A program made the translations under genes and the position numbers. 39,463 nt of DNA, taken from assembly GCF_025980345.1 (NCBI RefSeq), contig NZ_JAPDUI010000026.1, positions 1 through 39,463 of the forward strand, in the 5' to 3' direction. Of the stretch, positions 33,559 to 39,463 are shown piece by piece. Under the pieces are notes generated by a model. The model was not told where the DNA came from. It searched no databases and worked only from the letters and a program-made list of their open reading frames with translations. The DNA comes from Arenimonas sp. GDDSR-1 (lineage in GTDB: Bacteria; Pseudomonadota; Gammaproteobacteria; Xanthomonadales; Xanthomonadaceae). Positions within the stretch are counted from its first letter, which is position 1, and the number at the start of each line of letters is the position of its first letter.

Positions 33559-33878
33559 CATGGGTTGTGCGCGCGTTCATGACGTCGGAACCGCGGCCCG
33601 CTTCCGGCCGGAATTCCTGTGCTGCATCGGGACGAGGTGATGTGGCGTCGTGCATGATCGTGGCTCGCTTTCGCCATGCAACGGAAAACAGCCTGCATGG
33701 GATATAAAACCTACGCCGGTCTTTTCCGGGCCGCAAGCGCTTTTTTATCCCCTTGATTTCGCGGAATTTTCCAAACGGCTTTGGACGGATTACGGAAAAT
33801 CCGGATTTTTCCGTTTCAATTCATTGGCTTACTGCATGCCGCCGGACGGCATGAATCCGCAAACCCCTGATTTACCGC
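33559..33878. other. gene-free, AT-richer region with several hairpins
   Basis: No reading frame here looks coding. The stretch 33690-33830 is clearly less GC-rich than its surroundings. It contains the quasi-palindrome 33792-33814 (ACGGAAAA, TCCGGA, TTTTTCCGT), a small CCAAA/TTTGG hairpin (33771-33784) and a perfect 7-bp hairpin CATGCCG/CGGCATG (33835-33853) that lies 25 bases after the OmpA-like stop and may help end that transcript. A minus-strand terminator closes the region. A short untranslated RNA on the minus strand is possible; I could not find a convincing promoter. Confidence 0.5.
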
Positions 33879-34790
33879 TTATTTCTGGATGATCTCGACG
33901 CGGCGATTCTGCGCACGCCCTGATTTTCCGGCGTTGGAGGCCACCGGCTTGGCCGAACCCCAGGCTTTGACGCTGAGTTTGCCGGGCGGAACCCCGGCCG
34001 CTTTCAGGACTGCCATGACTGCCTCGGCCCGCTGGCGCGACAGGGCCAGATTGGCTTCCTCGCTGCCAAGGTTGTCGCTGAACCCTTCAATGGACCAAGC
34101 CTTGCCGGAAGCCTTCAGGCGCTTGCCCAGCTGACTGAGCTGCTGCCGCGCTTCCGGCTGCAGACTGGCTTTACCGGCCTGGAAAGCGGTGCCGGCCACG
34201 CGGTAACGGCCTTTTCCTGAGCCGCCCAGGCTGAGCAGAACATCGCCGTTGGCAGTGGCCAGCGCCGCCAGCTCTTCTTCCAGCCGGGCCAGCTCGCCGT
34301 CTTTGGCGGCCAGCGCGGCACCCGCCAGGGCGGTTTCCTCTGCCATGGCGGCCGTATCGGCAGACAGCAGGGCTTCTTCCTCCTCGCGTGCCAGGGCCTG
34401 CAGACGCAGGCGCTCGGCCTCCTTGCGCGCCAACTCGGCATCGCGCCGGCTGGCTTCGAGCACGATGGCATCGCGTTCGCGGTCGAGTTCAAGCGATTGC
34501 TGACGCAGCTGCGCCACCTTCAACGCGGTTTCAGCCGTGGCCACCCGCAGTTCGGCAATGCCGGTGGCGAAGGCACGGTCCCGTGAGCGGACCTCCGGCA
34601 AAGCCTGCACGGCCTGACGGGCCTGCAGACGCTCGAGTGCCGCGGCGTCGCCCTCGCCGGCGGCGGCATCCACGGCAGCCAGACGCTCCTGCAGCACGGG
34701 CCATTGCTGTTCCGGATCCGCGACCGGGTTCTGTGCCTGCGCAGCCGCGCAGACCCCGGCAAGCAACAGCACCGGCAGGAAGCGGCTCAT
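33879..34790 (-). CDS. OmpA-family envelope protein with coiled-coil region
   Basis: 303 residues with a signal peptide (MSRFLPVLLLAGVCAAAQAQ). Residues about 30-185 are Ala/Glu/Arg-rich coiled coil (ELDRERDAIVLEASRRDAEL; AKDGELARLEEELAALATA). The C-terminal about 105 residues are an OmpA-like peptidoglycan-binding domain: FQAGKASLQPEARQQLSQLG, then EGFSDNLGSEEANLALSRQR-A-E-A-V and the terminal RAQNRRVEIIQK. The Asp and Arg residues for diaminopimelate binding are kept (SDN; NRRVE). The domain has no Cys lipobox, so it is probably periplasmic. The ATG overlaps the stop of the DUF4398 gene by 4 bases, a pairing seen in other genomes. Confidence 0.87.
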   Translation of the reverse strand: MSRFLPVLLLAGVCAAAQAQNPVADPEQQWPVLQERLAAVDAAAGEGDAAALERLQARQAVQALPEVRSRDRAFATGIAELRVATAETALKVAQLRQQSLELDRERDAIVLEASRRDAELARKEAERLRLQALAREEEEALLSADTAAMAEETALAGAALAAKDGELARLEEELAALATANGDVLLSLGGSGKGRYRVAGTAFQAGKASLQPEARQQLSQLGKRLKASGKAWSIEGFSDNLGSEEANLALSRQRAEAVMAVLKAAGVPPGKLSVKAWGSAKPVASNAGKSGRAQNRRVEIIQK

Positions 34791-35179
34791 GGCCGTTTGC
34801 CGTCCTTGCCCAGCAGCAGATCACGGCGCAGGGCATTGTTCTCGGAAATCTTGCGCTCGACCTGTTCGGCCAGACGCCGTTGGCGGGCCTGTGCAGCGGC
34901 CAGAGCCGCCTGGGCTTCGGCAGTCAATGCCGCACGCTCGGCATCGGTTTTCTTGCGTTTCAGTTGCAGGGCCTGCGCCTGGGCATAGGCATCCCGTGCG
35001 GCCTGGTAAGGCTCCGCTGCCCATTGCCCGGCCTGCTCGCGCTCGGCTTCAAGCAAGGCGCGCTCGGCGGCGGCAAACGCCGGCGTGGCTTCCGGTGTCT
35101 GTGCCGCAAGGGGCATGACCGCCAGAAAAAAAGCGAGGACCGGCAAGTACACAAAACGCTTGGACACTCTATAATCCAT
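34787..35179 (-). CDS. DUF4398-like exported protein
   Basis: 130 residues beginning with an N-terminal signal sequence (RFVYLPVLAFFLAVMPLAAQ). It is followed by an Ala/Glu-rich helical region with the DUF4398 style of repeated A-x-x-A-x-x-A (AFAAAERALLEAEREQAGQW; EPYQAARDAYAQAQALQLK). The signal ends A-A-Q and no lipobox Cys is present, unlike many DUF4398 lipoproteins. ATG 35179 is used; GTG 35167 is an alternative start that still keeps the signal. It is coupled to the OmpA-like gene by an ATGA overlap and divergent from pilU. The function is unknown; an envelope structural role with the OmpA-like partner is my inference. Confidence 0.75.
   Translation of the reverse strand: MDYRVSKRFVYLPVLAFFLAVMPLAAQTPEATPAFAAAERALLEAEREQAGQWAAEPYQAARDAYAQAQALQLKRKKTDAERAALTAEAQAALAAAQARQRRLAEQVERKISENNALRRDLLLGKDGKRP
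35146..35175 (+). promoter_or_regulatory. candidate pilU promoter
   Basis: A perfect TATAAT (35170-35175) is preceded by a weak -35 AGTACA (35146-35151) at 18 bases. Transcription would start near 35182, leaving an untranslated leader of about 70 bases before pilU. The -10 lies across the first codons of the divergent DUF4398 gene. Confidence 0.5.
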
Positions 35180-35252
35180 TGAATAAGGGAATCTGGAACC
35201 GCGTTCCAGTGTACACAATAACGGTGCCGGCAAAAACCGGACAAGGGCAATT

Positions 35253-36359
35253 ATGGATATCGGCTATTTCCTGAAACTGATGCGCGAGAAAAACGCGTCC
35301 GACCTTTTCCTGAGCACCGGGGCGCCCGTCTACATCAAAGTCGAGGGCAAGCTGTACGCGCTCGGCAACAACGGCCTGCCGACCGGCATGGTCAAGAAGA
35401 TCGCGTACTCGCTGATGGACGAAGACCAGATCAAGGTCTTCGAGCACGAGCTGGAATACAACATGGCCATCTCCATCCGCGAGGCCGGCCGCTTCCGGGT
35501 CAATTGCTTCAAGCAGCGCGGCGAGATCGCCATGGTCATCCGTGCCATCAAGAGCGAAATCCCGACCATCGAAGAGCTGAAGCTGCCGCAGACCCTCAAG
35601 CGCATCATCAACGAGCCGCGCGGCCTGGTGCTGGTGGTCGGCTCCACCGGTTCGGGCAAATCCACGGCGCTGGCGGCGATGATCGACCACCGCAATGAAA
35701 CCCAGACCGGCCATATCCTGACCATCGAGGATCCGATCGAATTCCTGCACCGGCACAAGAAATCGCTGGTCAACCAGCGCGAGGTCGGTTTCGATACCCA
35801 CGGCTTCCACAACGCGCTGAAGAACGCCATGCGCGAGGCGCCCGACGTCATCCTCATCGGCGAAATCCTGGACGCCACCACCATGGAAGCGGCCATCACC
35901 TTCGCTGAAACCGGCCATCTGTGCCTGGCCACCCTGCACTCCAACAACGCCGACCAGACCCTCGAGCGCATCCTGAACTTCTTCCCGGAAGCCGCGCACA
36001 AGAACATCCTGATGAATCTGGCGCTGAACCTGCGCGCGGTGATTTCCCTGCGCCTGGTGGTCGGCGTCGACGGCCGCCGCATGCCGGCCACCGAAGTGCT
36101 GATCAACACCCCGATGATCCGCGACCTGATCCGGCGCGGACAGATCCACGAAGTCAAGGAAGCGATGGACACCAGTCTGGAAGAGGACATCCACACCTTC
36201 GACCAGTCCCTGTTCCGCATGTACAAGGACGGCAAGATCACCCTCGACGAAGCCCTGCTCAAAGCGGACTCGCGCGACGGTCTGGCACTCAAGGTGCGTT
36301 TGTCGGAAGGCGGCAATGCCGAACACGACCCGTACGGCGATCTTTACAACAACCAATAA
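35253..36359 (+). CDS. pilU: type IV pilus retraction ATPase PilU
   Basis: A 368-residue hexameric secretion-superfamily ATPase of the PilT/PilU class, driving pilus retraction with PilT. Features: the N-terminal PAS-like domain (MDIGYFLKLMREKNASDLFL), Walker A GSTGSGKS (130-137), Asp box ILTIEDPIEF (155-164), Walker B DVILIGEILD (198-207) and His box HLCLATLHSNN (222-232). The length and the C-terminal extension ending HDPYGDLYNNQ favour PilU over PilT (about 344). The Walker B tail usually reads GE(M/I)RD; here residue 206 is Leu instead of Arg. The later S-Q-R-L motif reads S-L-R-L. pilT is not in the window. A strong terminator follows. Confidence 0.93.
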   Translation: MDIGYFLKLMREKNASDLFLSTGAPVYIKVEGKLYALGNNGLPTGMVKKIAYSLMDEDQIKVFEHELEYNMAISIREAGRFRVNCFKQRGEIAMVIRAIKSEIPTIEELKLPQTLKRIINEPRGLVLVVGSTGSGKSTALAAMIDHRNETQTGHILTIEDPIEFLHRHKKSLVNQREVGFDTHGFHNALKNAMREAPDVILIGEILDATTMEAAITFAETGHLCLATLHSNNADQTLERILNFFPEAAHKNILMNLALNLRAVISLRLVVGVDGRRMPATEVLINTPMIRDLIRRGQIHEVKEAMDTSLEEDIHTFDQSLFRMYKDGKITLDEALLKADSRDGLALKVRLSEGGNAEHDPYGDLYNNQ

Positions 36360-36363
36360 CGGC

Positions 36364-36389
36364 AAAGCCCGCGCAAGCGGGCTTTTTTT
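36364..36389 (+). terminator. rho-independent terminator after pilU
   Basis: AAAGCCCGC (36364-36372), tetraloop GCAA and GCGGGC (36377-36382) followed by seven T (36383-36389). It lies 4 bases after the pilU stop and ends 6 bases before the converging maleylacetoacetate isomerase stop. Confidence 0.92.
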
Positions 36390-36395
36390 CCGGCC

Positions 36396-37073
36396 TCAAT
36401 TGACGCGGAACTCCGCAGGCGTATCCGGTTGCCGCCCCGGGTGGGCGCGCGCGAAGGCCGGCATGGGCTGGCATTGGCCGACGATGCGCATCACGTTCGG
36501 ATACGGCGTCATGTCGAGGTTGAAGCGCGCGGCAGCGAACACATGCGGCACCAGACAGCATTCGGCCAGTCCCGGCGTGTCGCCGGCGGTGAAGGTGCCG
36601 CCATGGGGATTATTCGCCAGCTGCGCTTCGACATTGCCGAAATTGACCGCCAGCCAGTGCCGGACCCAGGCATTGCGGGCATCTTCATCCAGGCCGTGGG
36701 TATGCTGCAGGTGCTGGAGCACGCGCAGATTCATCAGCGGCTGGCCTTCCGAGGCGATGTACAGCGCCAGCCCGCGCACGAAGGCGCGCGCCAGAGGTTC
36801 GGCCGGCAGAAGTCGCGGCCCCGGGAACACGTCATCCAGATATTCGATGATGGCCAGCGACTGGCCGATGGCCTGGCCGCCGTGCACCAGGGTCGGCACC
36901 AATTGCTGCGGATTGAGGGCGCGGTAGGCGTCGTGGTGCTGTTGACCGCCGTCTTCCAGCAGATGCACCGGCACGATGCGGTAATCCAGACCTTTCAGAT
37001 TCAGCGCGATGCGGGCGCGGTAGCTGGCACTGGAACGCCAGTAGTGGTAAAGCACCAGATCGGGATCGGCCAT
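36396..37073 (-). CDS. maiA: maleylacetoacetate isomerase (zeta-class GST)
   Basis: A 225-residue glutathione-dependent isomerase converting maleylacetoacetate to fumarylacetoacetate. The zeta-class signature S-S-x-S-x-R-x-R is seen in YHYWRSSASYRARIALNLKG, and NPQQLVPTLVHGGQAIGQSL forms the glutathione-binding cis-Pro region. The C-terminal helical domain includes FTAGDTPGLAECCLVPHVFA. It follows the fumarylacetoacetase gene by 3 bases and is the last gene of the homogentisate operon. Confidence 0.94.
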   Translation of the reverse strand: MADPDLVLYHYWRSSASYRARIALNLKGLDYRIVPVHLLEDGGQQHHDAYRALNPQQLVPTLVHGGQAIGQSLAIIEYLDDVFPGPRLLPAEPLARAFVRGLALYIASEGQPLMNLRVLQHLQHTHGLDEDARNAWVRHWLAVNFGNVEAQLANNPHGGTFTAGDTPGLAECCLVPHVFAAARFNLDMTPYPNVMRIVGQCQPMPAFARAHPGRQPDTPAEFRVN

Positions 37074-37076
37074 GGT

Positions 37077-38078
37077 TCAGGCTCCGGCGACGGTGATTTT
37101 CTGTTCGATGGCGCCGAACACGCTGGCGCCGCTGCGGTCGAGCATCTCGATGCGCACGACATCGCCGAATTTCATGAACGGCGTGCTCGGTTTGCCGTCG
37201 CGCAGGGTTTCCACCGTGCGCCGTTCGGCGAAACAGGAGGCACCGAGCGCGGTGTCTTCGTTGGCCACGGTGCCGGAGCCGACGATGGTGCCGGCCGACA
37301 ACGGCCGGGTCTTGGCGGCGTGGGCAATCAGTTGGGCGAAATTGAACTGCATGTCGACGCCGGCTTCCGGTGCGCCGAACCACTCGCCGTTGATGTGGGT
37401 CAGCAGGGCCAGATGCACTTTGCTGTCCTGCCAGGCCTCGCCGAGTTCATCCGGCGTGACGAACACCGGGCTGAGCGCCGAACGCGGCTTGGACTGCAGA
37501 AAGCCGAAACCCTTGGCCAGTTCGTCGGGAATCAGGTTGCGCAGCGACACGTCGTTGACCAGACCGATCAGCTGGATGTGGGCGGCGGCCTGTTCGGGCG
37601 CGACTGCCATCGGCACGTCGTCGGTGACCACCACCACCTCCGCTTCCAGATCGATGCCGAAGGCTTCGCTGGGCACCAGCACCGGATCGCGCGGGCCGTA
37701 GAATCCGGCCGACACCGCCTGGTACATCAGCGGATCGGTGTAGAAGCTCTCCGGCACTTCCGCGCCGCGGGCCTTGCGCACCCGCGCCACATGCGGCAGA
37801 TAGGCGCTGCCGTCGACGAATTCGTAGGCACGCGGCAGGGGCGCAGCCAGCGCAGCCATATCGAGCGCGATGACGTCTTCGGCGTCGATGGTCTGCACGT
37901 TGCCGTGGTTCAGCGCTTCATACACGCGGTTCAGGCGCGGCGCGGCGTTCTGCCAGTCTTCCAGTGCGCGTTGCAGGGTCGGCGCGATGGCCGGCACCGG
38001 CACGGCGCGTTGCAGGTCTTTCGAGACCACCACCAGCGTGCCGTCGCGGCCGCCTTGTTTCAGGGAAGCGAGTTTCAT
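37077..38078 (-). CDS. fumarylacetoacetate hydrolase family protein (fumarylacetoacetase)
   Basis: 333 residues that hydrolyse fumarylacetoacetate to fumarate and acetoacetate, the last step of tyrosine degradation. Family features are the N-terminal [20 protein letters not shown], the metal-binding [15 protein letters not shown] segment and [20 protein letters not shown] near the C-terminus. It is of the two-domain bacterial type (about 330 residues) rather than the about 420-residue mammalian form. The ATG overlaps the hmgA stop by 4 bases, and the gene is followed at once by maiA, which fixes its role. Confidence 0.93.
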   Translation of the reverse strand: MKLASLKQGGRDGTLVVVSKDLQRAVPVPAIAPTLQRALEDWQNAAPRLNRVYEALNHGNVQTIDAEDVIALDMAALAAPLPRAYEFVDGSAYLPHVARVRKARGAEVPESFYTDPLMYQAVSAGFYGPRDPVLVPSEAFGIDLEAEVVVVTDDVPMAVAPEQAAAHIQLIGLVNDVSLRNLIPDELAKGFGFLQSKPRSALSPVFVTPDELGEAWQDSKVHLALLTHINGEWFGAPEAGVDMQFNFAQLIAHAAKTRPLSAGTIVGSGTVANEDTALGASCFAERRTVETLRDGKPSTPFMKFGDVVRIEMLDRSGASVFGAIEQKITVAGA

Positions 38079-39352
38079 GCGTTATCCGGAGTGAAGTGTT
38101 TGCGCAGGCCCTGCCAGCAGGATTGGTAATCGCGCTGGCGGCTGGCACATTGTAGCGCCTGCTGCGTGGGCGCGAACATGTGGCGGGTTTCGAACATGAA
38201 GGCCATGGTGCCGGTGATGACATCGGGCTCGCTCAGATCGGCGTTCGAGGCTTTTTCGAAGGTGGCCGCATCCGGGCCGTGCGCGGTCATCGCATTGTGC
38301 AGCGACGCTCCGCCCGGCACGAAGCCGTCGGCCTTGGCATCGTACACGCCATGGATCAGGCCCATGAATTCGCTGGCGATGTTGCGGTGGAACCACGGCG
38401 GGCGGAAGGTGTCCTGCGCCACCAACCAGCGCGGCGGGAAAATGACGAAATCCAGATTGCTGGTACCGGCGGTATCGCTCGGCGAATACAGCACCAGGAA
38501 GATGCTCGGATCCGGATGGTCATAACTGATCGAGCCGATGGTATTGAAACGGCGCAGATCGTATTTGTAGGGTGCGTAGTTGCCGTGCCAGCCGACCACA
38601 TCCAGCGGCGAATGCCCGATCGGGGCGCGCCAGAGCCGGCCTTGGAATTTATTGAGCAGTTCGAAATCGCCCTCGCGGTCTTCGTAAGCGGCAACCGGAT
38701 ACAGGAAATCGCGCGGATTGGCCAGGCCGTTGGAACCGATCGGACCCAGATCCGGCAGGCGCAGCAGCGCACCGTAGTTTTCGGCCACGTAACCGGCGGC
38801 GCTGCCGTCCGGCAGATCGACCGCGAAACGGATGCCTCGGGGAATCACCGCGATTTCCTGCGGTTCGATGTCGAGCACGCCCATTTCGGTGCGCAGACGC
38901 AGACGGCCGGCCTGCGGCACAATCAGCATCTCGGCATCGGTGTTGCTGAAGAAACGACCGCGCATGTCGGCATTGGCGGCATAGCGGTGCACGCCCACGC
39001 CGCCATTGCCGCACATGGCGAACAGACCGCCGATGAAATCGGTGCCCGGCGTGGCGGCCGGCAGCGGGGACCAGCGCAGCTGGTTCGGATCGGCCGGCAG
39101 TTCCGCAAAGCGATTGTGGAACGTGGTTTCCGGCTGTAGCTCGAAACTGCCATGCAGCGCGGCCGGACGGATGCGGTAGAACCAGGTGCGGCGGTTGCTG
39201 TGCCGCGGCGCGGTGAACGCGGTGCCGCTCAGCTGTTCGGCGTACAGACCGTGCGCCACGCGCTGCGGCGAATTGCGGCCCTGCGGCAGCGTGCCGGCCA
39301 AGGCTTCAGTGGCGAATTCATTGCCGAAGCCGGATTGATAGGCGAGCGTCAT
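38075..39352 (-). CDS. hmgA: homogentisate 1,2-dioxygenase
   Basis: A 425-residue non-heme Fe(II) dioxygenase opening the homogentisate ring to maleylacetoacetate. The start [20 protein letters not shown] and [14 protein letters not shown] are family-typical. The iron ligands are the His of PPWFHRN, the Glu of ASEFMG and the His of [28 protein letters not shown] is also conserved. Length matches other bacterial enzymes (about 430). It begins 9 bases after the hppD stop; both neighbours are in the same pathway. Confidence 0.96.
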   Translation of the reverse strand: MTLAYQSGFGNEFATEALAGTLPQGRNSPQRVAHGLYAEQLSGTAFTAPRHSNRRTWFYRIRPAALHGSFELQPETTFHNRFAELPADPNQLRWSPLPAATPGTDFIGGLFAMCGNGGVGVHRYAANADMRGRFFSNTDAEMLIVPQAGRLRLRTEMGVLDIEPQEIAVIPRGIRFAVDLPDGSAAGYVAENYGALLRLPDLGPIGSNGLANPRDFLYPVAAYEDREGDFELLNKFQGRLWRAPIGHSPLDVVGWHGNYAPYKYDLRRFNTIGSISYDHPDPSIFLVLYSPSDTAGTSNLDFVIFPPRWLVAQDTFRPPWFHRNIASEFMGLIHGVYDAKADGFVPGGASLHNAMTAHGPDAATFEKASNADLSEPDVITGTMAFMFETRHMFAPTQQALQCASRQRDYQSCWQGLRKHFTPDNA

Positions 39353-39361
39353 GGCGGCTCC

Positions 39362-39463
<102 letters not shown>

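Noticed and set aside
33506-33736. A 76-codon minus-strand frame upstream of the YdcH-like gene
   Set aside because: It runs through the terminator hairpin, lacks a Shine-Dalgarno and has no coding-like composition.
36429-38129. A 566-codon plus-strand frame across maiA and the fumarylacetoacetase gene
   Set aside because: Both minus-strand genes are clear and coupled; the plus-strand frame is a codon-bias artefact.

Overview
The window is one stretch of a high-GC (roughly 60% by eye) gammaproteobacterial chromosome, densely packed with housekeeping and metabolic genes. The gene content (DUF1631 protein, PilU twitching ATPase, split hppD-hmgA-fah-mai tyrosine pathway, YdcH-type small protein, ETF/ETF-QO system, an Mce transporter with a STAS-fused permease) suggests a member of the Xanthomonadales/Lysobacterales. 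This is inferred from gene families, not from a marker gene. I see no rRNA, tRNA, CRISPR array, insertion sequence or prophage.

Layout. 1-7.7 kb (+): a fragment resembling the end of a GltD/SudA-type flavoprotein, a BtuB-like TonB-dependent receptor, an overlapping DUF1631-PilZ pair, the dipeptidase PepQ and an exported Asp-box (BNR) protein. 7.7-15.5 kb: selO (-), valS (+), pssA / HolD-like small protein / rimI (-), proS (+). 15.5-20.4 kb: a ThrE-type exporter (-), then a four-gene Mce lipid-transport operon (+): STAS-MlaE permease, MlaF ATPase, MlaD and a PqiC-like lipoprotein. 20.4-25.3 kb: an AlkB-like dioxygenase (-) and an electron-transfer block (ETF-QO, a frameshifted ATP-grasp gene, EtfB, EtfA).

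25.3-29.2 kb (+) is the most interesting part. A perfect TGTGA-6-TCACA CRP/Clp palindrome and a near-consensus sigma70 promoter precede three tightly linked genes: an extended SDR nucleotide-sugar epimerase/decarboxylase, a membrane family-2 glycosyltransferase and a TPR plus beta-barrel outer-membrane protein. They look like a minimal exopolysaccharide synthesis and secretion locus, bounded on both sides by rho-independent terminators.

29.3-33.2 kb (-) holds a transsulfuration pair (cystathionine beta-synthase and a Cys/Met-metabolism PLP enzyme) followed by both subunits of a 3-oxoacid CoA-transferase. 33.2-35.2 kb (-) carries a YdcH-like protein, a gene-free AT-richer stretch with several hairpins, and an OmpA-like/DUF4398 pair divergent from pilU (+). 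36.4-39.5 kb (-) is the homogentisate pathway: mai, fah, hmgA and the 3' end of hppD. Its end products, fumarate and acetoacetate, link functionally to the CoA-transferase upstream, which can activate acetoacetate.

Starts were moved inward from the longest reading frames where signal peptides, Shine-Dalgarno sequences, family N-termini or gene overlaps argued for it.
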